NCBI GenBank assembly: GCA_003224635.1
Contig: QHZK01000153.1
Span: 1 to 14,299 of the forward strand
Reading direction: 5' to 3'
Source of the DNA: Acidobacteriota bacterium
GTDB lineage: Bacteria; Acidobacteriota; Terriglobia; UBA7540
DNA length: 14,299 nucleotides
Notes under the pieces: generated by a model
Seen by the model: only the letters and a program-made list of their open reading frames with translations
What the model was told of the DNA's origin: nothing
Databases searched by the model: none
Made by a program: the position numbers and the translations under genes
Part shown: positions 1-7,258 of the stretch, piece after piece
Layout of the letters: each line of letters begins with the position of its first letter
Position numbering within the stretch: position 1 is the stretch's first letter

Positions 1-242
1 ATTTTCACCGGTGTAAAGGTATAGCCACCATCCGGGCCGGTCGTGGTGGATATGGAGAAGCTGGTACCTTCGTTGGTCAGCGTCACTTTGGCGCCAGGCA
101 CCACGGCGCCGGACGGGTCCTTGACCGTCCCCAGGATCGCTCCGGTGTCGACCTGGGCAAAGGTTGGCCGCGCCAACAACAAGAACATTACCGCCAATGT
201 GAGCGCCTCCGAAAGTCTCACAAACCTGCGTGCTTGCTCCAT
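1..242 (-). CDS. 5' end of a TonB-dependent receptor-like protein with a carboxypeptidase-regulatory domain (partial)
   Basis: About 80 residues are visible before the gene leaves the window at its left edge. The product starts MEQARRFVRLSEALTLAV, and residues 10-30 form a hydrophobic signal peptide ending near RPTFAQ, suggesting Sec export. Next come GAILGTVKDPSGAVVPGAKV and then TGPDGGYTF, the usual signature of a carboxypeptidase-regulatory-like (CarboxypepD_reg) beta-sandwich. In Acidobacteriota this fold typically forms the N-terminus of very large Oar/TonB-dependent outer-membrane receptors that take up polymers. The start is well supported: GGAGGAGG lies about 6 nt upstream of the ATG, and a near-consensus promoter lies about 90 nt upstream. 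Only the plug-preceding domain is visible, so the receptor identity is inferred; another secreted protein with this domain is possible. Confidence 0.8.
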   Translation of the reverse strand, partial: MEQARRFVRLSEALTLAVMFLLLARPTFAQVDTGAILGTVKDPSGAVVPGAKVTLTNEGTSFSISTTTGPDGGYTFTPVK

Positions 243-589
243 GACAAGCCTCCTCCGGGCAGTCCCGGCTCGGACTCTTTTCAACGTGGTACAGGGGTGG
301 AATTGCCAGGCGACATCTGACTGGCCGACATTTATAGCCATTACTCGAGTCCCTGTCAATCGCAGGACGAAGCCACCGCGACCAATCAGAACTCCCAACA
401 TAAGCACATTAAGGGCCAAGCATTAGCCGTTAGGCGGCGTCGTAACCGCCAGATTGTGAATTGGTTACAGACTTTGGCTGGCTTGGTTGTCGGGCCAATA
501 TACAGTTTCCTGTATGTCCGGATGCTGAAAGTGGAATTTGGAAGTTCGTGCTGGTCTCGATGCGCTCAAGAGCATGGAAGTCGACAACC
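243..589. other. intergenic region between mtnA and the receptor-like gene
   Basis: This stretch holds the receptor gene promoter (331-359) and its leader. No convincing gene is seen in the remainder: the short open frames on the plus strand have no ribosome binding site and run into the neighbouring genes. No terminator with a T-run was found downstream of mtnA. Confidence 0.6.
331..359 (-). promoter_or_regulatory. sigma70-type promoter for the receptor-like gene
   Basis: Read on the minus strand, TTGACA (354-359) is followed by exactly 17 nt and then TATAAA (331-336). That is a perfect -35 box and a five-of-six -10 box. The predicted start falls near 324, giving a leader of about 80 nt before the ATG at 242. 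It is the best-looking promoter in the window. Confidence 0.75.
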
Positions 590-1684
590 TCACACTCTCG
601 GTGTAGGGCTCGCGGGCGATGCCGCAGTTGAAAACAGCGCCTTCAGGCTTTCGGTGTAGGGCTCGCGAGCGATGCCGCGCTCGGTGATGATGGCGGTAAC
701 GTAGCGGTGCGGCGTGACGTCGAACGCAGGATGCCGGACCTGGACGTCCTCCGGCGCGATCGGCACGCCGGCCAGGTGGGTGACTTCGGCCGCAGAGCGC
801 TCCTCGATCGGGATCTCATCCCCCGACCGAATACTCATATCAAGGGTCGAGAGCGGCGCGGCGACGTAGAACGGAATGCCGTTTTCGCGGGCCAGCACCG
901 CGAGCGTGTAGGTCCCGATCTTGTTGGCCACATCGCCGTTCGAGGCGATGCGGTCTGCGCCCACAATGACGGCTTCCACCTGGCCTTGCTTCATGAAGTG
1001 CCCGGCCATGCTGTCGGTGATGAGAGTGACGGGGATGCCGTCTCGGGCGAGCTCCCACGCGGTCAGGCGCGCGCCCTGGAGGAACGGCCGCGTTTCATCC
1101 GCAAACACGTGGATCTTCTTCCCGGCCTCCACCGCAGCGCGGACCACTCCGAGCGCCGTCCCGTAGCCTCCGGTCGCCAGCGCGCCGGCGTTGCAGTGGG
1201 TGAGAATCGTGCCGGAATCCTTGAGCAGCGGCGCGCCGTGCCGCCCGATGGCCTCGTTCACCGCGATGTCCTCAGCGAGTATCCGCTGCGCTTCTTCGAC
1301 CAGCCGCGCCTTGGCCCGCGCGATCTTCTCTGCTTCCGAAGCGTCAGCGTCCGCTCTCAGGGAGCTTTCAAAGACCTCGCGCATTCGTTTGACCGCCCAG
1401 AATAGGTTGACAGCGGTCGGGCGAGTCTTCGAGACCGTTTCGGCGATGATCTCAAACTCGGCCCGCAGCTCGTGCACTGTTCGAGCACTCGAATGCTTCA
1501 CGCCCAGCGCAACACCCATCGCCGCCGCCACGCCGATCGCCGGCGCGCCGCGAATCACCATGGAGCGGATCGCCTCGGCCACTTCGCCATAATCGCGGCA
1601 GGTGCGGTAGACCTCGTCGGCCGGAAGCCTCGTCTGGTCGATCATGCGCACGCCGTTTTCCGTCCATTCGATGGTTCTGAACAT
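590..1684 (-). CDS. mtnA: S-methyl-5-thioribose-1-phosphate isomerase
   Basis: This cytoplasmic enzyme of the methionine salvage pathway converts methylthioribose-1-phosphate to methylthioribulose-1-phosphate. The 364-aa product starts MFRTIEWTENG with IDQTRLP at 15-21, the usual family start. It carries VIRGAPAIGVAAAMG (43-57), THCNAGALATGGYG (162-175) with the catalytic Cys164, FADETRPFLQGARLTAWEL (194-212), and GADRIASNGDVANKIGTYT (242-260) with the catalytic Asp244. An in-frame ATG at 1732 would add 16 residues, but it lies inside a repeat element and has no ribosome binding site, so 1684 is preferred; even there the nearest purine run (GGAAAGGGA) is rather far upstream. The normal C-terminus (GIAREPYTESLKALF) is followed by a foreign-looking tail, STAASPASPTPRV. 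That tail is an out-of-frame copy of the preceding coding bases. Confidence 0.93.
   Translation of the reverse strand: MFRTIEWTENGVRMIDQTRLPADEVYRTCRDYGEVAEAIRSMVIRGAPAIGVAAAMGVALGVKHSSARTVHELRAEFEIIAETVSKTRPTAVNLFWAVKRMREVFESSLRADADASEAEKIARAKARLVEEAQRILAEDIAVNEAIGRHGAPLLKDSGTILTHCNAGALATGGYGTALGVVRAAVEAGKKIHVFADETRPFLQGARLTAWELARDGIPVTLITDSMAGHFMKQGQVEAVIVGADRIASNGDVANKIGTYTLAVLARENGIPFYVAAPLSTLDMSIRSGDEIPIEERSAAEVTHLAGVPIAPEDVQVRHPAFDVTPHRYVTAIITERGIAREPYTESLKALFSTAASPASPTPRV
598..678. repeat. 28-bp direct repeat (27/28 identical) at the 3' end of mtnA
   Basis: Positions 598-625 and 651-678 match at 27 of 28 bases, offset by 53 nt, which is not a multiple of three. The copy at 651-678 encodes GIAREPYTE in the MtnA frame. 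The copy at 598-625 is read in another frame and supplies the tail AASPASPTPR. This is a short tandem duplication that extended the gene out of frame. Confidence 0.9.
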
Positions 1685-1724
1685 CTGCGTTCTGCTGGTC
1701 CCTTTCCGAAAATCGGTCGTTGAC

Positions 1725-1824
1725 CTTGTCATACTAAGTCACAATAGCGAAGCGAAGAATCTGGCTTTCAGGGGATCAACTCTCGCGAGATCCTTCGCCG
1801 CCTTCGGCTCCTCGGAATGACAAG
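1725..1824. repeat. 100-bp palindromic intergenic element upstream of mtnA
   Basis: The element is bounded by perfect 8-bp inverted repeats, CTTGTCAT (1725-1732) and ATGACAAG (1817-1824). The interior contains AGCGAAGCGAAGAATCT on the left and GATCCTTCGCCGCCTTCGGC on the right, which are roughly complementary, so the whole can fold into a long imperfect hairpin. The sequence type (a gtcat...gcgaagcgaag...atccttcg...atgac layout) resembles dispersed non-coding repeats that I associate with acidobacterial genomes. It lies in the predicted 5' leader of mtnA. Confidence 0.6.
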
Positions 1825-1833
1825 CTAACTGGA

Positions 1834-1854
1834 ATTATACCCGTTGGAATTATA
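1834..1854 (-). promoter_or_regulatory. duplicated TATAAT boxes, probable mtnA promoter
   Basis: On the minus strand two TATAAT hexamers occur at 1849-1854 and 1834-1839, inside a tandem 15-nt repeat. The upstream copy is preceded by TGG, giving an extended -10 motif (TG-N-TATAAT) that could work without a good -35 box; none is seen. Transcripts would read through the palindromic element before reaching mtnA. Confidence 0.45.
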
Positions 1855-1938
1855 CCAGCACCAGCCAGCGAGCTTGATCGCCCATCGGTGGCAGAGTAAA
1901 CTTGCCGTTTCAAAACCGAGAGACGATTCGACTCCATC

Positions 1939-2959
1939 ATGGAAATTCTTCAGAAACTACGCGCCCGGGCTCGACAAGATCCTCAGCGCATCGTTCCTCT
2001 TTGAAGGCGAAGAGGACAGCTCGCTGATCGCGGCGGAAATCATCGAACGGGAAAAGCTGGCCAAGTTGACGCTGCTGGGGAACGTGGACAAAATCCGGAC
2101 GCGGCTGAGGACCCTGGGCATCACGCTCGGGAGCTCCGCGCTCCTCGATCCCGCGGGAAGCGGGAAGCTTAAGCCTTACGCGCAACGACTCTACGAGCGC
2201 CGCCGCTCGCGGGGAATGACCGAGCCGGAGGCCCTTCAAACGGCGAGGCTGCCGCGTATCTTCGCCGATTTGATGGTTGCAGCGGGCGACGCAGACGGCT
2301 CCGTCGGCGGCGCGCTCACGACCACGGCGGATACGGTCCGCGCCGCGCTGTGGACCCTCGGGCTGGCGCCGGGATTCTCTCTTGTTTCGAGCTTCTTTCT
2401 GATGGTCTCGCCGCAGAAGAACATTGGCGCGGATGGCGCCTGCCTCTTCGCGGATTGCGCGGTCGTGCCGCAGCCAAGCCCCGCTCAACTGGCGGAGATT
2501 GCGCTGGCCACGGCGGAGAACGCGCGCGCGCTTCTCGAAGTCGAACCGCGAGTGGCCATGCTGTCGTTTTCTACCAAGGGGAACGCCGGCCACCCCACGG
2601 CGGCGGCGGTCCGGGAAGCCACCAAGACCCTCTGCGCGCGGGCGCCCCACCTGATTGCGGACGGCGAGCTTCAGCTCGATGCCGCCGTGGTCCCTGAGAT
2701 CGCGGCGCAAAGCTCCGGGGTCGGCGGTGAGCGGGCTTGCCAATGTTTTCATCTTCCCCGAGCTCAACTCCGGCAACATCGCCTACAAACTCGCCGAGCG
2801 TTTCGGCGGCTGCACCGCCGTCGGAGCCATCCTGCAGGGCCTCTCGCGACCCGCGAACGACCTCTCGCGAGGCGCGAGCGCCGAGGACATCGCGAACGTG
2901 GCCGGATCACGGCAATCCAGGCCGCCAGCCTCAAGGCGCAGGAGGCAATCAGGATGTGA
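1939..2959 (+). pseudogene. pta: phosphate acetyltransferase, broken by three frameshifts
   Basis: Pta interconverts acetyl-CoA and acetyl phosphate. The family sequence can be followed end to end, but only by changing frame three times. The start MEILQKLRARARQDPQRIV (from 1939) hits a TGA at 2002 unless the frame shifts by +1 near 1996-2002, after which FEGEEDSSLIAAEIIERE follows. That frame carries DGSVGGALTTTADTVRAAL, LVSSFFLMVS, FADCAVVPQP, EPRVAMLSFSTKGNAG and DGELQLDAAVVPEIAA. Near 2703-2709 a second +1 change (equivalent to losing GC from a GCGCGC run) is needed to reach KAPGSAVSGLANVFIFPELN and ILQGLSRPANDLSRGAS. Near 2903-2905 a 1-nt loss restores ITAIQAASLKAQEAIRM before the TGA. 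The three changes are equivalent to +1 or -2 at the first, -2 at the second and -1 at the third. The gene is either a recent pseudogene or carries sequence errors in GC-rich runs. It converges with purD, 25 nt apart. Confidence 0.85.
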
Positions 2960-2984
2960 TGGGTGGGCGACGGCAACCGGCGTT

Positions 2985-4358
2985 TCACAACTTGGGGCGG
3001 GAAAAATTCCCAGACTTCGGACGGGTCGGACGGGCCGGACGCGAAGGGTCGGCTTTAGGACTGCGCGCGCCCTTGGCGCCGCGAGGCAGACGCTCGAGCT
3101 CTTTGGCGCCGATATCCCGCCGGTAATGCATTCCTTCAAAGCGAATCTTGCGCACAGCCGCGTAGGCGCGCTGGATGGCAGTCGGCAGGCTTTCCGCCAC
3201 GGCGGTGACTCCCAGCACGCGGCCACCGCTCGTGACCAATTGATGGTCGACAAACCTCGTGCCGGCGTGGAAGACCTTGACGCCACCCAGCGCCTCTGCC
3301 GCCTCGTAACCCGTGATGGCCTTACCAGTCCCGTATTGGCCCGGATAACCCGCGGAGGCGAGCACGACGCAAACGGCGGGATTGGGGCTCCAGCGCGCTT
3401 CGATCACCCCGAGTTGGCTCTGGCGCAGGGCCAGCAAGATCTCAACCAGGTCCGAACGCAAGCGCATCATGAGGGGCTGCGCTTCGGGGTCACCCATGCG
3501 AACGTTGTACTCGAGCACCTTCGGTCCGTCGTCCGTCAACATCAATCCGCAATACAAGAAGCCCCGGTACGGAGCGCCCTGGGCGGCCATGCCCTCGAGC
3601 GTCGGAGTCACGATGCGGCGCAGGATTTCGCTGCGGCGCCGGGCGTCCAGGATCGAGTCGTCGCTATAGGCGCCCATACCGCCGGTATTCGGGCCCTGGT
3701 CGTCGTCAAAGACCGGCTTGTGGTCCCGAGCAGGCGGAAAAGGGAGGATGCTGCGGCCATCCGTGAGCACGATGAACGACGCCTCTTCACCCGTCAGGCA
3801 TTCCTCAATCACCACGCGGCGTCCGGCGTCCCCGAGCGTTCTCTGGCGCATGAACTGGTCCAGCACTCTGACCGCTTGCTCGCGAGCGCGGGCGATCACG
3901 ACGCCTTTGCCCGCCGCCAGCCCGTCCGCCTTAATCACCACCGGGAGTGGGAAACGGTCCACAGCTTTTACGGCGTCCTCAAACCCTTCCGCGACGGCGA
4001 ACCCGGCGGTCGGGATCTGGTGGCGCTGCATGAATTGCTTGGCGAAAATCTTGCTGCCTTCGAGCCGGGCCGCGGCGCGTGTCGGACCGATGATCGCAAG
4101 ACCTTCCCTTTCAAACTCGTCTACCACACCGGCCACCAGCGGCGCTTCGGGACCGATGGCGGTCAGGTCGGCGTTTAACCGCTGCGCCAGCCCGAGGATT
4201 TCCTGCGGCCGCCCTGGGTCAACCGGGAGACACTCCGCCTCCTGAGCGATTCCAGCGTTGCCGGGCGCGCAGTAGATCTCTTTGGTGCGCTGGCTCTCTC
4301 GAAGCTTCCAGATGAGGGCGTGCTCCCGCCCGCCGGAGCCGATGACCAGAATCTTCAT
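2985..4358 (-). CDS. purD: phosphoribosylamine--glycine ligase (GARS)
   Basis: PurD ligates glycine to 5-phosphoribosylamine using ATP in the second step of purine synthesis, in the cytoplasm. The 457-aa product shows the whole family layout: MKILVIGSGGREHALIWKLR at the N-terminus, IGPEAPLVAGVVDEF (68-82), the ATP-grasp loop VIKADGLAAGKGVV (141-154), EECLTGEEASF (185-195), ARDHKPVFDDDQGPNTGGMG (210-229) and LEYNVRMGDPEAQP (282-295) with the Mg-binding acidic residues. The family normally ends close to HYRRDIG (411-417). Here about 40 further residues rich in Lys, Arg and Pro follow, reaching to within 25 nt of the pta stop; this looks like run-on after loss of the original stop codon. No clear ribosome binding site precedes the ATG. 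Confidence 0.95.
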   Translation of the reverse strand: MKILVIGSGGREHALIWKLRESQRTKEIYCAPGNAGIAQEAECLPVDPGRPQEILGLAQRLNADLTAIGPEAPLVAGVVDEFEREGLAIIGPTRAAARLEGSKIFAKQFMQRHQIPTAGFAVAEGFEDAVKAVDRFPLPVVIKADGLAAGKGVVIARAREQAVRVLDQFMRQRTLGDAGRRVVIEECLTGEEASFIVLTDGRSILPFPPARDHKPVFDDDQGPNTGGMGAYSDDSILDARRRSEILRRIVTPTLEGMAAQGAPYRGFLYCGLMLTDDGPKVLEYNVRMGDPEAQPLMMRLRSDLVEILLALRQSQLGVIEARWSPNPAVCVVLASAGYPGQYGTGKAITGYEAAEALGGVKVFHAGTRFVDHQLVTSGGRVLGVTAVAESLPTAIQRAYAAVRKIRFEGMHYRRDIGAKELERLPRGAKGARSPKADPSRPARPTRPKSGNFSRPKL

Positions 4359-4370
4359 AAGCCGTGGGCT

Positions 4371-4400
4371 ACACTATCGGCTGTAGATACCATTTGTCAA
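4371..4400 (-). promoter_or_regulatory. possible purD promoter with a very short leader
   Basis: On the minus strand TTGACA (4395-4400) is followed by 18 nt and then TAGTGT (4371-4376). The -35 box is perfect and the -10 box poor (three of six). Transcription would begin only a few bases before the purD ATG at 4358, which would fit the missing ribosome binding site (near-leaderless mRNA). Confidence 0.4.
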
Positions 4401-4529
4401 ATTGAAAGTGGCGGCTGAAAATGGTGAGTCGGCTGGCGCAAACCAGGCGGCGTGAAGCGAAGTCTCGTTGATTTTAGCAATCCGCCGCTTTTGACACAGT
4501 CAATGTATTCTTCCAGCCACGAGGTCACG

Positions 4530-5519
4530 ATGAGCCATCTTCACACTCACTGTTATCGCCGCCAATTCTTCAAGAGGGGAGCTTCGATCCTCGCGGGCGC
4601 CTTCACGGCGGCTTCGGCGGCCGGGGAACCTGCAGACGCAAGGCAGCCAGTGGCCAGCGGCGAAGTGGCCAGGCAACACGAACATCAGGGCAAGGGCGCC
4701 GGGGCTCCACCGGCAGCCGTCCCCGCGCCTGCCCGCACCGAACGGCTCCATGCGTTTGATGCCCACCTGCACTGCCCGAGCGAGAGCGGCAACGTCTGGC
4801 AGTGGTACCCCGTCACGCGGACGTTCGATGAATTTGTTCGCTACCTTGACCGCACCGGCGTCGAGCGCGGGATCGTCAACTCCGTGCGCTGCCAGATGGC
4901 GAAGAGTCCCGCTGAATTCATCGCCGGCAACCGTGAGGTGGCGCGCTACGTGGAAAAATACAAAGGGCGCTTCCTGGGCGCCTGTGTCGTCAACCCGCTC
5001 TTCATCGACGAGGCGCTGCGCGAGATCGAGGACTGCCGGAAGCAGTTGGGCTTTGTCTGGGTGGGCGAGCTCTGCAACTACACGGTGCCCTACGAATATA
5101 CGGTCAAGCAATTCGAGCTGCTGGTCGACCAGACCGTCAAGATGAACATGGTGCTCGACGTCCACACCGAGCTCGAAGAGATGGAATTTATCATTCGGAA
5201 GTTCCCGCAGGCGACCATCGTCTTTCCCCACTTTGGCGACGGTCACGAATACGATCACATCTTCAAGCGCCTCGATCTGGTGGCGCGCAACAAGAATTGC
5301 TACATCGATACCTCGGGCTACGGCCACGACCGCGTGGGCATGCTTGAGTACGCCGTCAAGACGGTCGGCCCGGACCGCGTGCTGTTTGGCTCCGATTTCT
5401 CCATCAATTGCCCCGCCACCGTCATCGCCCGGATCGAAAGCTCGTTCCTGACCGAAGAAGAGAAAAGAAAGGTAATGGCGGAAAACCTGCGAGCGTTGCT
5501 GAGGAAGGTCCAGACTTGA
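4530..5519 (+). CDS. Tat-exported amidohydrolase-family (amidohydrolase 2) metal hydrolase
   Basis: The product is a 329-aa TIM-barrel metallohydrolase of the amidohydrolase-2 type (PF04909-like). The start at 4530 is preceded by GAGGT at 6 nt and puts a twin-arginine signal at the N-terminus: YRRQFFKRGASILAGAF (9-25), pointing to export of a folded, metal-loaded enzyme. A Pro/Ala/Gln-rich linker (35-70) leads to the barrel. Candidate metal and catalytic residues are HxH in DAHLHC (His79, His81), His212 in LDVHTE, His234 in FPHFGDGH and Asp289 in FGSDF. In the family this set binds Zn or Mn for hydrolysis or decarboxylation. The substrate cannot be told. An in-frame ATG at 4452 exists but would bury the Tat motif. 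The next gene, a peptidase, lies 194 nt downstream on the same strand. Confidence 0.85.
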   Translation: MSHLHTHCYRRQFFKRGASILAGAFTAASAAGEPADARQPVASGEVARQHEHQGKGAGAPPAAVPAPARTERLHAFDAHLHCPSESGNVWQWYPVTRTFDEFVRYLDRTGVERGIVNSVRCQMAKSPAEFIAGNREVARYVEKYKGRFLGACVVNPLFIDEALREIEDCRKQLGFVWVGELCNYTVPYEYTVKQFELLVDQTVKMNMVLDVHTELEEMEFIIRKFPQATIVFPHFGDGHEYDHIFKRLDLVARNKNCYIDTSGYGHDRVGMLEYAVKTVGPDRVLFGSDFSINCPATVIARIESSFLTEEEKRKVMAENLRALLRKVQT

Positions 5520-5608
5520 CGCCGTGGGCGTGCAGCCTGCCGGGAATCTTTGTGTCGCGTTCGGCGCGTAAGGTGGGTTAGTATTCGATGTCTTGGTCGC
5601 AAAAGAAC

Positions 5609-5690
5609 AGTCAACAGTCGACAGTCAAAGAGTCGAAAAGAGGGTTTTTCGACTCTTCGACCTTTTGACTCTTCGACTTCTCGACTGCTC
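5609..5690. repeat. low-complexity GTCGA/GACTC repeat block with a perfect hairpin
   Basis: The block is built from variants of AGTCGAC, AGAGTCGAAAAG and GACTCTTCGAC. The core is a perfect 11-bp inverted repeat, AGAGTCGAAAA (5629-5639) and TTTTCGACTCT (5646-5656), with a 6-nt loop. Outer copies (AGTCAAAG and CTTTTGACT) can extend the stem. It ends about 20 nt before the ribosome binding site of the peptidase gene. No T-run follows the stem, so a classical terminator is unlikely. Confidence 0.7.
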
Positions 5691-5713
5691 CGACGCCAAT
5701 CAAACAGGAGAAG

Positions 5714-7087
5714 ATGATGCGACACTTGTTCGGGCGACGTCTTGCGTCTCAAAATATGGGTTTCCTAGTCGCGGTGACACTCGCCGCAGCACAGCTCGCC
5801 GCGGCATGGGAGCGCGAGCCGCTCTCGGTTTATCACGAACGGCGGGCGCGAGTCGTGAGCGAGACGGGCGACGGGGTGGTCGTGCTGTTCGGCTACAACG
5901 ACGAGGACGTAGCGGCCAGCGTTACGACCTTCCACCAGAACGAAAATTTCTACTATCTGACGGGCTGGAACGAGCCCACCGCCATGATGCTGCTCGTCCC
6001 TAGGGTCGCCAAGGGGCGCGACCAGCCGGTCGAGATGGAAAAGGAAATTCTCTTCATCCCGCCGCACGACTACCGGCAGGAGAAGTGGACCGGACCCAAG
6101 CTGGGCGCCGAAGACGCCGACGCTCCGGAGCGCACCGGTTTCCGCGCCGTCAAGAGCACGAGCTTGTTTCACTCCGAGCTGCTCGAGGCCCTGAAGAGCT
6201 TCCCCAAGATTTATACCGAGCTCACGCCGCAGCCCGAAAGCGGAGAAGACGCCTTCCAGGCAGAAATGGTTTCGAAGCTGCGGAAACTCGCCCCCCTGGC
6301 GCAACTCGCGGACCTGCGCCCGCACCTGACCCGGATGCGCACCGTGAAGTCTCCGAGCGAAATCGCCCTGATCCGCAAAGGAGCTGATGCTTCCGTCGAG
6401 GCGCACCTTGCGGCGATGAAGGCCGTGCGGCCGGGCGTGTGGGAATACCAGATCGCGGCCCTCATGAAGTACGAGTACGAGCGGCGCGGATGCGAGTGGC
6501 CCTCGTACCCTCCGATCGTGGGCTCGGGCTTCTATTCAACTGTCTTGCACTACGACGCGGACACCCAGCAAATGCAGGACGGCGACGTGGTGGTGATGGA
6601 CGTGGCGGGATCCTACAGCGGTTACGCCAGCGACATCACCCGCACGCTGCCCGCGAGCGGCCATTTCACGCCCCGTCAGCGCGAGATTTACGAGATCGTG
6701 CTTGGCGCTCAAAACGCGGCGCTGACGGCCATCAAGCCCGGTGTGATGATCGGCGGGCGAGGCAAGCTTGCCAGCCTCCAGCAAATCGCTTTCGAATATA
6801 TCAATACGCACGGCAAGGACCTGCACGGGAAACCACTGGGCCAGTATTTCATCCACGGGCTCGGTCACTCCGTAGGCTTGAACGTCCACGACCCAGCCGA
6901 GTACGACCAGCCTCTACAGGCGGGCATGGTCATCACCGACGAACCCGGGATCTACATTCCGGAAGAGAAGCTGGGGGTCCGCATCGAAGACATGGTCCTG
7001 GTCACCCAGGACGGCGCCGAGCTGCTTACCCGCCGCCTTCCGCGCACGGTCGAGGAAGTTGAAAAGGCCATGTCCCAAAAACAGTGA
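5714..7087 (+). CDS. pepP: exported Xaa-Pro aminopeptidase (M24B family)
   Basis: This metallopeptidase removes an N-terminal residue that precedes proline. Residues 1-31 are a signal peptide (basic MMRHLFGRRL, then a hydrophobic stretch to QLAAAW), so unlike E. coli PepP it is probably periplasmic. Residues 36-170 form the aminopeptidase P N-terminal domain (VVVLFGYNDED, NENFYYLTGWNEP). Residues 210-457 form the pita-bread catalytic domain with every dinuclear-metal ligand in place: Asp296 (VMDVAG), Asp307 (SDITRT), His385 (HGLGHSVGL), Glu410 (TDEPGIY) and Glu425 (VRIEDM). The accessory histidines His279 and His392 are also present. Length (457 aa) is normal for the family plus a leader. AGGAG lies 3 nt before the first ATG and 6 nt before an adjacent second ATG at 5717, so the true start may be either. 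Confidence 0.93.
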   Translation: MMRHLFGRRLASQNMGFLVAVTLAAAQLAAAWEREPLSVYHERRARVVSETGDGVVVLFGYNDEDVAASVTTFHQNENFYYLTGWNEPTAMMLLVPRVAKGRDQPVEMEKEILFIPPHDYRQEKWTGPKLGAEDADAPERTGFRAVKSTSLFHSELLEALKSFPKIYTELTPQPESGEDAFQAEMVSKLRKLAPLAQLADLRPHLTRMRTVKSPSEIALIRKGADASVEAHLAAMKAVRPGVWEYQIAALMKYEYERRGCEWPSYPPIVGSGFYSTVLHYDADTQQMQDGDVVVMDVAGSYSGYASDITRTLPASGHFTPRQREIYEIVLGAQNAALTAIKPGVMIGGRGKLASLQQIAFEYINTHGKDLHGKPLGQYFIHGLGHSVGLNVHDPAEYDQPLQAGMVITDEPGIYIPEEKLGVRIEDMVLVTQDGAELLTRRLPRTVEEVEKAMSQKQ

Positions 7088-7112
7088 CAAGTGAAGAGTG
7101 ACAAGTGACAAG
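7081..7112. repeat. GTGACAAGT word repeat after the peptidase gene
   Basis: Immediately around the peptidase stop codon there are four tandem near-copies of GTGACAAG(T), one degenerate (GTGAAGA). This is short low-complexity intergenic sequence of the same general type as the blocks near 5609 and 9525. Confidence 0.6.
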
Positions 7113-7156
7113 CGACCGCTCTATGTTGTTGTTCTTGTCAGTAACCAGTCTCTGAC

Positions 7157-7185
7157 TTGTGGCTGTCGTGTTGATCGACTAGAAT
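7157..7185 (+). promoter_or_regulatory. probable promoter of the four-paralogue membrane protein cluster
   Basis: TTGTGG (7157-7162) is followed by 17 nt and then TAGAAT (7180-7185). The -10 box matches consensus at five of six bases; the -35 box matches three. Transcription would start near 7192, leaving a GC-rich leader of about 67 nt before the first paralogue. Confidence 0.45.
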
Positions 7186-7258
7186 GCGCGCAATGCTCCG
7201 GTGCGCGCGGCAAGCGCTGCGAGGCGCAGCCCGGAGGGCTTTTCTGGAGGAGGGTCAC

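Noticed and set aside
707..1405. Long plus-strand open frame across mtnA
   Set aside because: It is antisense to the well-supported mtnA gene, has no ribosome binding site, and has the Arg/Asp/His-rich composition of a GC-rich shadow frame.
1844..1938. Extended upstream start for pta
   Set aside because: The extra residues do not resemble any Pta N-terminus. The family start MEILQKLRARARQDPQRIV is found in another frame from 1939, showing the extension is read-through before a frameshift.
4493..4529. Promoter for the amidohydrolase gene based on TTGACA near 4493
   Set aside because: No acceptable -10 box lies 16-18 nt downstream.
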